Assembly: GCA_964016885.1 (NCBI GenBank)
Contig: OZ024748.1
Location: 36,906,824-36,970,823 of the forward strand
Direction: 5' to 3'
From: Eledone cirrhosa
Taxonomy: Eukaryota > Mollusca > Cephalopoda > Octopoda > Eledonidae
DNA length: 64,000 bases
Each line of letters opens with the position of its first letter. Position 1 is the stretch's first letter. The notes under the pieces are model-generated. The model worked only from the letters and a program-made list of their open reading frames with translations, did not search any database and was not told where the DNA came from. This document shows positions 1 through 12,330 of this stretch, one piece after another. Made by a program: the position numbers and the translations under genes.

Positions 1-71
1 GAACCAAACTCCCACTGTCACTGCCTCTCTCTCTACCACTCTCTCATATTACACCAGGTCCTAACACAGAG
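1..71 (+). repeat. Representative 71-bp monomer
   Basis: First full monomer of the window; the next begins at 72 with the same GAACCAAACTCCCACTG. It carries the CTCTCTCTAC and GTCCTAAC variants. The + strand has almost no G outside the GAGGAACC and CAGGT parts, so strong hairpins within one strand look unlikely. The unit is used here as the phase reference for the array. Confidence 0.95.
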
Positions 72-1730
72 GAACCAAACTCCCACTGTCACTGCTTTTG
101 TCTCTCCCACTCTCTCATACTACACCAGGTCCTAACACAGAGGAACCAAACTCCCACTGTAACTGCCTCTGACTCTCCCACGCTCTCATATTACACCAGG
201 TCCTAACACAGAGGAACCAAACTCCCACTGTAACTGCCTCTGTCTCTCCCACTCTCTCATATTACACCAGGTCCCAACACAGAGGAACCAAACTCCCACT
301 GTCACTGCCTCTGTCTCTCCCACTTTCTCATATTAGACCAGGTCCTAACACAGAGGAACCAAACTCCCACTGTGACTGCCTCTGTCTCTCCCACTCTCTC
401 ACATTACACCAGTTCCCAACACAGAGGAACCAAACTCCCACTGTCACTGCCTCTGTCTCTCCCACTCTCTCATATTACACCAGGTCCCAACACAGAGGGA
501 CCAAACTCCCACTGTCACTGCCTCTCTCTCTCCCACTCTCTCATATTACACCAGGTCCCAACACAGAGGAACCAAACTCCCACTGTAACTGCCTCTTTCT
601 CTCCCACGCTCTCATATTACACCAGGTCCTAACACAGAGGAACCAAACTCCCACTGTCACTGCCTCTCTCTCTCCCACTCTCTCATATTACACCAGGTCC
701 CAACACAGAGGAACCAAACTCCCACTGTCACTGCCTCTGTCTCTCCCACTTTCTCATATTAGACCAGGTCCTAACACAGAGGAACCAAACCCCCACTGTC
801 ACTGCCTCTGTCTCTCCCACTCTCTCACATTACACCAGTTCCCAACACAGAGGAACCAAACTCCCACAGTCACTGCCTCTGTCTCTCCCACTCTCTCATA
901 TTACACCAGGTCCTAACACAGAGGAACAAAACCCCCACTGTCACTGCCTCTCTCTCTCCCACTCTCTCATATTAGACCAGGTCCTAACACAGAGGAACCA
1001 AACTCCCACTGTCACTGCCGCTCTCTCTCCCACTCTCTGACATTACACCAGTTCCCAACACAGAGGAACCAAACTCCCACTGTCACTGCCTCTGTCTCTC
1101 CCACTCTCTCATATTACACCAGGTCCCAACACAGAGGAACCAAACTCCCACTTTTACTGCCTCTGTCACTCCGACTCTCTCATATTACACCAGGTTCCAA
1201 CACAGAGGGACCAAACTCCCACTGTCACTGCCTCTCTCTCTCCCACTCTCTCATATTAAACCAGGTCCCAACACAGAGGACCCGAACTCCCACTGTCATT
1301 GCCTCTGTCTCTCCCACTCTCTCATATTACACCAGGTCCTAACACAGAGGAACCAAACTCCCACTGTGACTGCCTCTGTCTCTCCCACTCTCTCACATTA
1401 CACCAGTTCCCAACACAGAGGAACCAAACTCCCACTGTCACTGCCTCTCTCTCTACCACTCTCTCATATTACACCAGGTCCTAACACAGACGAACCAAAC
1501 CCCCACTGTCATTGCCTCTGTCTCTCCCACTCTCTCACATTACACCAGTTCCCAACACAGAGGAACCAAACTCCCACTGTCACTGCCTCTGTCTCTACCA
1601 CTCTCTCATATTACACCAGGTCCTAACACAGAGGAACCAAACTCCCACTGTCACTGCCTCTGTCTCTCCCACTCTCTCACATTACACCAGTTCCCAACAC
1701 AGAGGAACCAAACTCCCACTGTCACTGCCT
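1..1730 (+). repeat. Left segment of array, mixed monomers
   Basis: About 24 monomers of mixed variants. Monomers with GTGACTGCC and CACATTACACCAGTTCCC recur at about 374 and 1,368, exactly 994 bp (14 monomers) apart, which suggests a faint older repeat unit. Singletons include CTGCCGCTC near 1,016 and CACTTTTACTG near 1,149. None of the 70+70-bp landmark cassettes found further right occur here. I see no gene or other element. Confidence 0.8.
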
Positions 1731-2727
1731 CTCTCTCTCCCACTCTCTCATATTACACCAGGTCCTAACACAGAGGAACCAAACCCCCACTGTCACTGCC
1801 TCTCTCTCTCCCACTCTCTGACATTACACCAGTTCCCAACACAGAGGAACCAAACTCCCACTGTCACTGCCTCTGTCTCTTCCACTCTCTCATATAACAC
1901 CAGGTCCCAACACAGAGGAACCAAACTCCCACTGTGACTGCCTCTGTCTCTCCCACTCTCTCACGTTACACCAGTTCCCAACACAGAGGAACCAAACTCC
2001 CACTGTCACTGCCTCTCTCTCTACCACTCTCTCATATTACACCAGGTCCTAACACAGAGGAACCAAACCCCCACTGTCACTGCCTCTCTCTCTCCCACTC
2101 TCTCACATTACACCAGTTCCCAACACAGAGGAACCAAACTCCCACTGTCACTGCCTCTGTCTCTCCCACTCTCTCATATTACACCAGGTCCCAACACAGA
2201 GGAACCAAACTCCCACTGTCACTGCCTCTGTCACTCCCACTCTCTCATATTACACCAGGTCCCAACACAGAGGAACCAAACTCCCACTGTCACTGCCTCT
2301 CTCTCTCCCACTCTCTCATATTAAACCAGGTCCCAACACAGAGGACCCGAACTCCCACTGTCATTGCCTCTGTCTCTCCCACTCTCTCATATTACACCAG
2401 GTCCTAACACAGAGGAACCAAACTCCCACTGTCCCTGCCTCTGTCTCTCCCACTCTCTCATATTAGACGAGGTCCTAACACAGAGGAACCAAACTCTCAC
2501 TGTGACTGCCTCTGTCTCTCCCACTCTCTCACATTACATCAGGTCCCAACACAGAGGAACCAAACTCCCACTGTCACTGCCTCTGTCTCTCCCACTCTCT
2601 CATATTAGACCAGGTCCTAACACAGAGGAACCAAACTCCCACTGTGACTGCCTCTGTCTCTCCCACTCTCTCACATTACATCAGGTCCCAACACAGAGGA
2701 ACCAAACTCCCACTGTCACTGCCTCTC
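1730..2727 (+). repeat. Segment repeated 5,033 bp downstream, copy 1
   Basis: Matches 6,763-7,760 at a constant offset of 5,033 bp. Shared rare variants, in order, are CTCTGACATTAC, CACGTTACACC, CTCTACCACTC, TCATTGCCTC, GTCCCTGCC, TAGACGAGGTCC and ACTCTCACTGTGAC. The match fails near 2,727, where this copy goes on to AACACCCACTG and the other does not. Confidence 0.85.
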
Positions 2728-2884
2728 TCTCTCCCACTCTCTCATATTACACCAGGTCCTAACACAGAGGAACCAAACACCCACTGTCACTGCCTCTCTC
2801 TCTCCCACTCTCTCATATTACACCAGGTCCTAACACAGAGGAACCGAACTCCCACTGTCACTGCCTCCGTCTCTCACACTCTCT

Positions 2885-2992
2885 CATACTAAACCAGGTC
2901 CAACACAGAGGAACCAAACTCCCACTGTCACTGCCTCTGTCTCTCCCACTCTCTCATATACACCAGGTCTGAACACAGAGGTACGAGACCCC
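2885..2992 (+). repeat. Landmark cassette type A (two 70-bp monomers)
   Basis: Two successive monomers each lack one base: CATACTAAACC followed by GGTCCAACACAG (one C missing), then CATATACACC (one T missing) with GGTCTGAACAC. A monomer opening GGTACGAGACCCCC follows. This ordered set recurs near 3.0, 5.0, 8.4, 11.8, 14.4, 14.6, 18.0, 21.3, 24.0, 25.0, 27.9, 31.0, 34.4, 41.1, 42.8, 52.8, 58.4, 59.7 and 62.9 kb. It serves as an internal phase marker for the larger units. Confidence 0.92.
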
Positions 2993-3734
2993 CACTGTCA
3001 CTGCCTCTGTCTCTTCCACTCTCTCATATTACACCAGGTCCTAACACAGAGGAACCAAACTCCCACTGTCACTGCCTCTGTCTCTCCCACTCTCTCATAT
3101 TACACCAGGTCCCAACACAGAGGAACCAAACTCCCACTGTCACTGCCTCTGTCTCTCCCACTCTCTCATATTACTCCAGGTCCCAACACAGAGGAACCAA
3201 ACTCCCACTGTCACTGCCTCTGTCTCTCCCACTCTCTCATATTACACCAGGTCCCAACACAGAGGAACCAAACTCCCACTGTCACTGCCTCTGTCTCTCC
3301 CACTCTCTCATATTAGACCAGGTCCTAACACAGAGAAACCAAACTCCCACTGTCACTGCCTCTGTCTCTCCCACTCTCTCATATTACACCAGGTCCCAAC
3401 ACAGAGGTACCAAACTCCCACTGTCACTGCCTCTGTCTCTCCCACTCTCTCATATTACAACAAATCCCAACACAGAGGAACCAAACTCCCACTGTCACTG
3501 CCTCTGTCTCTCCCACTCTCTCATATTAGACTAGGTCCTAACACAGAGGAACCAAACTCCCACTGTCACTGCCTCTGTCTCTCCCACTCTCTCACATTAC
3601 ACCAGTTCCCAACACAGAGAAACCAAACTCCCACTGTCACTGCCTCTGTCTCTCCGACACTCTCATATTACACCAGGTCCTAACACAGAGGTACCAAACT
3701 CCCACTGTCAGTGCCTCTGTCTCTCCCACTCTCT

Positions 3735-3842
3735 CATACTAAACCAAGTCCAACACAGAGGAACCAAACTCCCACTGTCACTGCCTCTGTCTCTCCCACT
3801 CTCTCATATACACCACGTCCGAACACAGAGGTATGAAACCCC
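3735..3842 (+). repeat. Landmark cassette type B
   Basis: Same architecture as type A, but with AAACCAAGTCCAAC, then CATATACACCACGTCCGAAC, then GGTATGAAACCCCC. Copies lie near 3.8, 5.9, 9.2, 15.5, 18.8, 25.7, 28.8, 31.5, 34.9, 36.9, 38.2, 41.5, 43.8, 45.1, 48.5, 49.9, 54.1, 55.5, 60.6 and 63.7 kb. In the R units at 36.9 kb and its equivalents, and at 63.7 kb, only the second half (CATATACACCACG) is present. The ATG in GGTATGAAACC starts many short open frames, which are probably meaningless. Confidence 0.9.
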
Positions 3843-4744
3843 CACTGTCACTGCCTCTGTCTCTCCCACTCTCTCATATTACACCAGGTCCTAACACAGA
3901 GGAACCAAACTCCCACTGTCACTGCCTCTGTCTCTCGCACTCTCTCATATTACACCAGGTCCTAACACAGAGGAACCAAACTCCCACTGTCACTGCCTCT
4001 GTCTCTCCCACTCTCTCATATTACACCAGGTCCTAACACAGAGGAACCAAACTCCCACTGTCACTGCCTCTGTCTCTCCCACTCTCTCATATTACACCAG
4101 GTCCCAACACAGAGGAACCAAACTCCCACTGTCACTGCCTCTGTCTCTCCCACTCTCTCATATTACACCAGTTCCCAACACAGAGGAACCAAACTCCCAC
4201 TGTCACTGCCTCTGTCACTCCCACTCTCTCATATTACACCAGGTCCCAACACAGAGGGACCAAACTCCCACTGTCACTGCCTCTCTCTCTCCCACTCTCT
4301 CATATTAAACCAGGTCCCAACACAGAGGACCCGAACTCCCACTGTCATTGCCTCTGTCTCTCCCACTCTCTCATATTACACCAGGTCCTAACACAGTGGA
4401 ACCGAGCTCCCACTGTCACTGCTTCTGTCTCTCTCACTCTCTCATACTACACCAGGTCCTAACACAGAGGAACCAAACTCCCACTGTAACTGCCTCTGTC
4501 TCTCCCACGCTCTCATATTACACCAGGTCCTAACACAGAGGAACCAAACTCCCACTGTCACTGACTCTGTCTCTCCCACTCTATCATATTACACCAGGTC
4601 CTAACACAGAGGAACCAAACTACCACTGTCACTGCCTCTGTCTCTCCCACTCTCTCATATTACACCAGGTCCTAACACAGAGGAACCAAACTCCCACTGT
4701 CACTGCCTCTGTCTCTCCCACTCTCTCACATTACACCAGTTCCC

Positions 4745-6728
4745 AACACAGAGGAACCGAACTCCCACTGTCACTGCCTCTCTCTCTCCCACTCTCTCAT
4801 ATTACACCAGGTCCTAACACAGAGGAACCAAACACCCACTGTCACTGCCTCTCTCTCTCCCACTCTCTCATATTACACCAGGTCCTAACACAGAGGAACC
4901 GAACTCCCACTGTCACTGCCTCCGTCTCTCACACTCTCTCATACTAAACCAGGTCCAACACAGAGGAACCAAACTCCCACTGTCACTGCCTCTGTCTCTC
5001 CCACTCTCTCATATACACCAGGTCTGAACACAGAGGTACGAGACCCCCACTGTCACTGCCTCTGTCTCTTCCACTCTCTCATATTACACCAGGTCCTAAC
5101 ACAGAGGAACCAAACTCCCACTGTCACTGCCTCTGTCTCTCCCACTCTCTCATATTACACCAGGTCCCAACACAGAGGAACCAAACTCCCACTATCACTG
5201 CCTCTGTCTCTCCCACTCTCTCATATTACTCCAGGTCCCAACACAGAGGAACCAAACTCCCACTGTCACTGCCTCTGTCTCTCCCACTCTCTCATATTAC
5301 ACCAGGTCCCAACACAGAGGAACCAAACTCCCACTGTCACTGCCTCTGTCTCTCCCACTCTCTCATATTAGACCAGGTCCTAACACAGAGAAACCAAACT
5401 CCCACTGTCACTGCCTCTGTCTCTCCCACTCTCTCATATTACACCAGGTCCCAACACAGAGGTACCAAACTCCCACTGTCACTGCCTCTGTCTCTCCCAC
5501 TCTCTCATATTACAACAAATCCCAACACAGAGGAACCAAACTCCCACTGTCACTGCCTCTGTCTCTCCCACTCTCTCATATTAGACTAGGTCCTAACACA
5601 GAGGAACCAAACTCCCACTGTCACTGCCTCTGTCTCTCCCACTCTCTCACATTACACCAGTTCCCAACACAGAGAAACCAAACTCCCACTGTCACTGCCT
5701 CTGTCTCTCCGACACTCTCATATTACACCAGGTCCTAACACAGAGGTACCAAACTCCCACTGTCAGTGCCTCTGTCTCTCCCACTCTCTCATACTAAACC
5801 AAGTCCAACACAGAGGAACCAAACTCCCACTGTCACTGCCTCTGTCTCTCCCACTCTCTCATATACACCACGTCCGAACACAGAGGTATGAAACCCCCAC
5901 TGTCACTGCCTCTGTCTCTCCCACTCTCTCATATTACACCAGGTCCTAACACAGAGGAACCAAACTCCCACTGTCACTGCCTCTGTCTCTCGCACTCTCT
6001 CATATTACACCAGGTCCTAACACAGAGGAACCAAACTCCCACTGTCACTGCCTCTGTCTCTCCCACTCTCTCATATTACACCAGGTCCTAACACAGAGGA
6101 ACCAAACTCCCACTGTCACTGCCTCTGTCTCTCCCACTCTCTCATATTACACCAGGTCCCAACACAGAGGAACCAAACTCCCACTGTCACTGCCTCTGAC
6201 TCTCCCACTCTCTCATATTACACCAGTTCCCAACACAGAGGAACCAAACTCCCACTGTCACTGCCTCTGTCACTCCCACTCTCTCATATTACACCAGGTC
6301 CCAACACAGAGGGACCAAACTCCCACTGTCACTGCCTCTCTCTCTCCCACTCTCTCATATTAAACCAGGTCCCAACACAGAGGACCCGAACTCCCACTGT
6401 CATTGCCTCTGTCTCTCCCACTCTCTCATATTACACCAGGTCCTAACACAGTGGAACCGAGCTCCCACTGTCACTGCTTCTGTCTCTCTCACTCTCTCAT
6501 ACTACACCAGGTCCTAACACAGAGGAACCAAACTCCCACTGTAACTGCCTCTGTCTCTCCCACGCTCTCATATTACACCAGGTCCTAACACAGAGGAACC
6601 AAACTCCCACTGTCACTGACTCTGTCTCTCCCACTCTATCATATTACACCAGGTCCTAACACAGAGGAACCAAACTCCCACTGTCACTGCCTCTGTCTCT
6701 CCCACTCTCTCACATTACACCAGTTCCC
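4745..6728 (+). repeat. 2,055-bp unit, copy 2 (one monomer shorter)
   Basis: Same ordered variants as the copy before it. The offset is 2,055 up to the CTGACTCTGTC monomer, then 1,984, because one 71-bp monomer is missing near 6,645. Small differences include CACTATCACTG near 5,191 and CTCTGACTCTCCC near 6,195 (CTCTGTCTCTCCC in copy 1). Most of this copy also forms the start of the larger 9,574-bp block. Confidence 0.88.
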
Positions 6729-6762
6729 AACACAGAGGAACCGAACTCCCACTGTCACTGCC

Positions 6763-7760
6763 TCTCTCTCTCCCACTCTCTCATATTACACCAGGTCCTA
6801 ACACAGAGGAACCAAACCCCCACTGTCACTGCCTCTCTCTCTCCCACTCTCTGACATTACACCAGTTCCCAACACAGAGGAACCAAATTCCCACTGTCAC
6901 TGCCTCTGTCTCTTCCACTCTCTCATATTACACCAGGTCCCAACACAGAGGAACCAAACTCCCACTGTGACTGCCTCTGTCTCTCCCACTCTCTCACGTT
7001 ACACCAGTTCCCAACACAGAGGAACCAAACTCCCACTGTCACTGCCTCTCTCTCTACCACTCTCTCATATTACACCAGGTCCTAACACAGAGGAACCAAA
7101 CCCCCACTGTCACTGCCTCTCTCTCTCCCACTCTCTCACATTACACCAGTTCCCAACACAGAGGAACCAAACTCCCACTGTCACTGCCTCTGTCTCTCCC
7201 ACTCTCTCATATTACACCAGGTCCCAACACAGAGGAACCAAACTCCCACTGTCACTGCCTCTGTCACTCCCACTCTCTCATATTACACCAGGTCCCAACA
7301 CAGAGGGACCAAACTCCCACTGTCACTGCCTCTCTCTCTCCCACTCTCTCATATTAAACCAGGTCCCAACACAGAGGACCCGAACTCCCACTGTCATTGC
7401 CTCTGTCTCTCCCACTCTCTCATATTACACCAGGTCCTAACACAGAGGAACCAAACTCCCACTGTCCCTGCCTCTGTCTCTCCCACTCTCTCATATTAGA
7501 CGAGGTCCTAACACAGAGGAACCAAACTCTCACTGTGACTGCCTCTGTCTCTCCCACTCTCTCACATTACATCAGGTCCCAACACAGAGGAACCAAACTC
7601 CCACTGTCACTGCCTCTGTCTCTCCCACTCTCTCATATTAGACCAGGTCCTAACACAGAGGAACCAAACTCCCACTGTGACTGCCTCTGTCTCTCCCACT
7701 CTCTCACATTACATCAGGTCCCAACACAGAGGAACCAAACTCCCACTGTCACTGCCTCTG
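6763..7760 (+). repeat. Segment repeated 5,033 bp upstream, copy 2
   Basis: Second copy of 1,730-2,727, with the same order of rare variants (CTCTGACATTAC, CACGTTACACC, CTCTACCACTC, GTCCCTGCC, TAGACGAGG). A visible difference is the AGAGGGACC monomer near 7,311, where the first copy has AGAGGAACC. The segment is contained in the 9,574-bp block and is seen again at about 16,337-17,334. Confidence 0.85.
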
Positions 7761-9573
7761 TCTCTCCCACTCTCTCATATTACAGCAGGTCCCAACACAG
7801 AGGAACCAAACTCCCACTGTCACTGCCTCTGTCTCTCCCACTCTCTCATATTACACCAGGTCCCAACACAGAGGTACCAAACTCCCATGGTCACTACCTC
7901 TGTCTCTCCCACTCTCTCATATTACACCAGGTCCCAACACAAAGGAACCAAACTCCCTCTGTCACTGCCTCTGGCTCTCCCACTCTCTCATATTACACCA
8001 GGTCCTAACACAGAGGAACCAAACCCCCACTGTCACTGCCTCTCTCTCTCCCACTCTCTCACATTACACCAGTTCCCAACACAGAGGAACCAAACTCCCA
8101 CCGTCACTCCCTCTGTCTCTCCCACTCTCTCATATTACACCATGTCCCAACACAGAGGGACCAAACTCCCACTGTGACTGCCTCTGTCTCTCCCACTCTC
8201 TCACGTTACACCAGTTCCCAACACAGAGGAACCAAACTCCCACTGTCACTGCCTCTCTCTCTCCCACTCTCTCATATTACACCAGGTCCTAACACAGAGG
8301 AACCAAACTCCCACTGTCACTGCCTCCGTCTCTCCCACTCTGTCATACTAAACCAGGTCCAACACAGAGGAACCAAACTCCCACTGTCACTGCCTCTGTC
8401 TCTCCCACTCTCTCATATACACCAGGTCTGAACACAGAGGTACGAGACCCCCACTGTCACTGCCTCTGTCTCTTCCACTCTCTCATATTACACCAGGTCC
8501 TAACACAGAGGAACCAAACTCCCACTGTCACTGCCTCTGTCTCTCCCACTCTCTCATATTACACCAGGTCCCAACACAGAGGAACCAAACTCCCACTGTC
8601 ACTGCCTTTGTCTCTCCCACTCTCTCATATTACTCCAGGTCCCAACACAGAGGAACCAAACTCCCACTGTCACTGCCTCTGTCTCTCCCACTCTCTCATA
8701 TTACACCAGGTCCCAACACAGAGGAACCAAACTCCCACTGTCACTGCCTCTGTCTCTCCCACTCTCTCATATTAGACCAGGTCCTAACACAGAGAAACCA
8801 AACTCCCACTGTCACTGCCTCTGTCTCTCCCACTCTCTCATATTACACCAGGTCCCAACACAGAGGTACCAAACTCCCACTGTCACTGCCTCTGTCTCTC
8901 CCACTCTCTCATATTACAACAAATCCCAACACAGAGGAACCAAACTCCCACTGTCACTGCCTCTGCCTCTCCCACTCTCTCATATTAGACTAGGTCCTAA
9001 CACAGAGGAACCAAACTCCCACTGTCACTGCCTCTGTCTCTCCCACTCTCTCACATTACACCAGTTCCCAACACAGAGGTACCAAACTCCCACTGTCAGT
9101 GCCTCTGTCTCTCCCACTCTCTCATACTAAACCAAGTCCAACACAGAGGAACCAAACTCCTACTGTCACTGCCTCTGTCTCTCCCACTCTCTCATATACA
9201 CCACGTCCGAACACAGAGGTATGAAACCCCCACTGTCACTGCCTCTGTCTCTCCCACTCTCTCATATTACACCAGGTCCTAACACAGAGGAACCAAACTC
9301 CCACTGTCACTGCCTCTGTCTCTCCCACTCTCTCATATTACACCAGGTCCTAACACAGAGGAACCAAACTCCCACTGTCACTGCCTCTGTCTCTCCCACT
9401 CTCTCATATTACACCAGGTCCTAACACAGAGGAACCAAACTCCCACTGTCACTGCCTCTGTCTCTCCCACTCTCTCATATTACACCAGGTCCCAACACAG
9501 AGGAACCAAACTCCCACTGTCACTGCCTCTGTCTCTCCCACTCTCTCATATTACACCAGGTCCCAACACAGAG

Positions 9574-9645
9574 GAACCAAACTCCCACTGTCACTATCCT
9601 CTGTCTCTCCCACTCTCTCATATTACACCAGGTCCCAACACAGAG
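9574..9645 (+). repeat. 72-bp monomer (one-base insertion)
   Basis: Reads CACTATCCTCTG where other monomers read CACTGCCTCTG, giving 72 bp between successive GAACC starts (9,574 and 9,646). The same variant lies near 19,166, 26,117 and 61,027, and a TATCCGCTG form near 29,098. It marks the left family and is absent from R1-R4. Confidence 0.9.
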
Positions 9646-9704
9646 GAACCAATCTCCCACTGTCGCTGCCTCTGTCTCTCCCACTCTCTCATATTACACC
9701 AGGT

Positions 9705-12330
9705 CCTAACACAGAGGAACCAAACCCCCACTGTCACTGCCTCTCTCTCTCCCACCCTCTCACATTACACCAGTTCCCAACACAGAGGAACCAAACTCCC
9801 ACCGTCACTCCCTCTGTCTCTCCCACTCTCTCATATTACACCATGTCCCAACACAGAGGGACCAAACTCCCACTGTGACTGCCTCTCTCTCTCCCACTCT
9901 CTGACATTACACCAGTTCCCAACACAGAGGAACCAAATTCCCACTGTCACTGCCTCTGTCTCTTCCACTCTCTCATATTACACCAGGTCCCAACACAGAG
10001 GAACCAAACTCCCACTGTCACTGCCTCTGTCTCTTCCACTCTCTCATATTACACCAGGTCCTAACACAGAGGAACCAAATTCCCACTGTCACTGCCTCTG
10101 TCTCTTCCACTCTCTCATATTACACCAGGTCCCAACACAGAGGAACCAAATTCCCACTGTCACTGCCTCTGTCTCTTCCACTCTCTCATATTACACCAGG
10201 TCCTAACACAGAGGAACCAATTTCCCACTGTCACTGCCTTTGTCTCTTCCACTCTCTCATATTACACCAGGTCCCAACACAGAGGAACCAAACTCCCACT
10301 GTGACTGCCTCTGTCTCTCCCACTCTCTCACGTTACACCAGTTCCCAACACAGAGGAACCAAACTCCCACTGTCACTGCCTCTGTCTCTCCCACTCACTC
10401 ATATTACACCAGGTCCCAACACAGAGGAACCAAACTCCCACTGTCACTGCCTCTGTCACTCCCACTCTCTCATATTACACCAGGTCCCAACACAGAGGGA
10501 CCAAACTCCCACTGTCACTGCCTCTCTCTCTCCCACTCTCTCATATTAAACCAGGTCCCAACACAGAGGACCCGAACTCCCACTGTCATTGCCTCTGTCT
10601 CTCCCACTCTCTCATATTACACCAGGTCCTAACACAGAGGAACCAAACTCCCACTGTCCCTGCCTCTGTCTCTCCCACTCTCTCATATTAGACGAGGTCC
10701 TAACACAGAGGAACCAAACTCTCACTGTGACTGCCTCTGTCTCTCCCACTCTCTCACATTACATCAGGTCCCAACACAGAGGAACCAAACTCCCACTGTC
10801 ACTGCCTCTGTCTCTCCCACTCTCTCATATTAGACCAGGTCCTAACACAGAGGAACCAAACTCCCACTGTGACTGCCTCTGTCTCTCCCACTCTCTCATA
10901 TTACATCAGGTCCCAACACAGAGGAACCAAACTCCCACTGTCACTGCCTCTGTCTCTCCCACTCTCTCATATTACACCAGGTCCCAACACAGAGGAACCA
11001 AACTCCCACTGTCACTGCCTCTGTCTCTCCCACTCTCTCATATTACACCAGGTCCCAACACAGAGGGACCAAACTCCCACTGTCACTGCCTCTCTCTCTC
11101 CCACTCTCTCATATTACACCAGGTCCCAACACAGAGGTACCAAACTCCCATGGTCACTGCCTCTGTCTCTCCCACTCTCTCATATTACACCAGGTCCCAA
11201 CACAAAGGAACCAAACTCCCTCTGTCACTGCCTCTGTCTCTCCCACTCTCTCATATTACACCAGGTCCTAACACAGAGGAACCAAACTCCCACTGTCACT
11301 GCCTCTGTCTCTCCCACTCTCTCATATTACACCAGGTCCTAACACAGAGGAACCAAACCCCCATTGTCACTGCCTCTCTCTCTCCCACTCTCTCATATTA
11401 CACCAGGTCCTAACACAGAGGAACCAAACACCCACTGTCACTGCCTCTCTCTCTCCCACTCTCTCATATTACACCAGGTCCTAACACAGAGGAACCAAAC
11501 ACCCACTGTCACTGCCTCTCTCTCTCCCACTCTCTCATATTACACCAGGTCCTAACACAGAGGAACCGAACTCCCACTGTCACTGTCTCTGTCTCTCCCA
11601 CTCTCTCATATTACACCAGGTCCTAACACAGAGGAACCAAACTCCCACTGTCACTGCCTCCGTCTCTCACACTCTCTCATACTAAACCAGGTCCAACACA
11701 GAGGAACCAAACTCCCACTGTCACTGCCTCTGTCTCTCCCACTCTCTCATATACACCAGGTCTGAACACAGAGGTACGAGACCCCCACTGTCACTGCCTC
11801 TGTCTCTTCCACTCTCTCATATTACACCAGGTCCTAACACAGAGGAACCAAACTCCTACTGTCACTGCCTCTGTCTCTCCCACTCTCTCATATTACACCA
11901 GGTCCCAACACAGAGGAACCAAACTCCCACTGTCACTGCCTCTGTCTCTCCCACTCTCTCATATTAGACCAGGTCCTAACACAGAGGAACCAAACTCCCA
12001 CTGTGACTGCCTCTGTCTCTCCCACTCTCTCACATTACATCAGGTCCCAACACAGAGGAACCAAACTCCCACTGTCACTGCCTCTGTCTCTCCCACTCTC
12101 TCATATTACACCAGGTCCCAACACAGAGGAACCAAACTCCCACTGTCACTGCCTCTGTCTCTCCCACTCTCTCATATTACACCAGGTCCCAACACAGAGG
12201 TACCAAACTCCCATGGTCACTGCCTCTGTCTCTCCCACTCTCTCATATTACACCAGGTCCCAACACAAAGGAACCAAACTCCCTCTGTCACTGCCTCTGG
12301 CTCTCCCACTCTCTCATATTACACCAGGTC
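9705..12330 (+). repeat. 2,625-bp inner repeat in L1, first copy
   Basis: Matches the following 2.1 kb at an offset of 2,625 bp. CCATGTCCC at 9,841 pairs with 12,466, and the GTGACTGCC monomers at 10,301 and 10,869 pair with 12,926 and 13,494. Differences include CCCACCCTCTC near 9,753 against CCCACTCTCTC, and CCCCATTGTC near 11,361 against CCCCACTGTC. Confidence 0.88.

Larger units (their letters stand above)
2690..4744 (+). repeat. 2,055-bp unit, copy 1
   Basis: Tandemly repeated at 4,745-6,728. Markers in order: AACACCCACTG, the CATACTAAACC / CATATACACC cassette ending GGTACGAGACC, ATTACTCCAGG, ACAACAAATCCC, GACTAGGTCC, TCCGACACTC, the cassette ending GGTATGAAACC, and ACAGTGGAACCGAGC. The corresponding positions near 2,771 and 4,826 differ by 2,055 bp. 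This copy contains a monomer with AACTACCACTG at about 4,616-4,686 that the second copy lacks. Confidence 0.9.
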
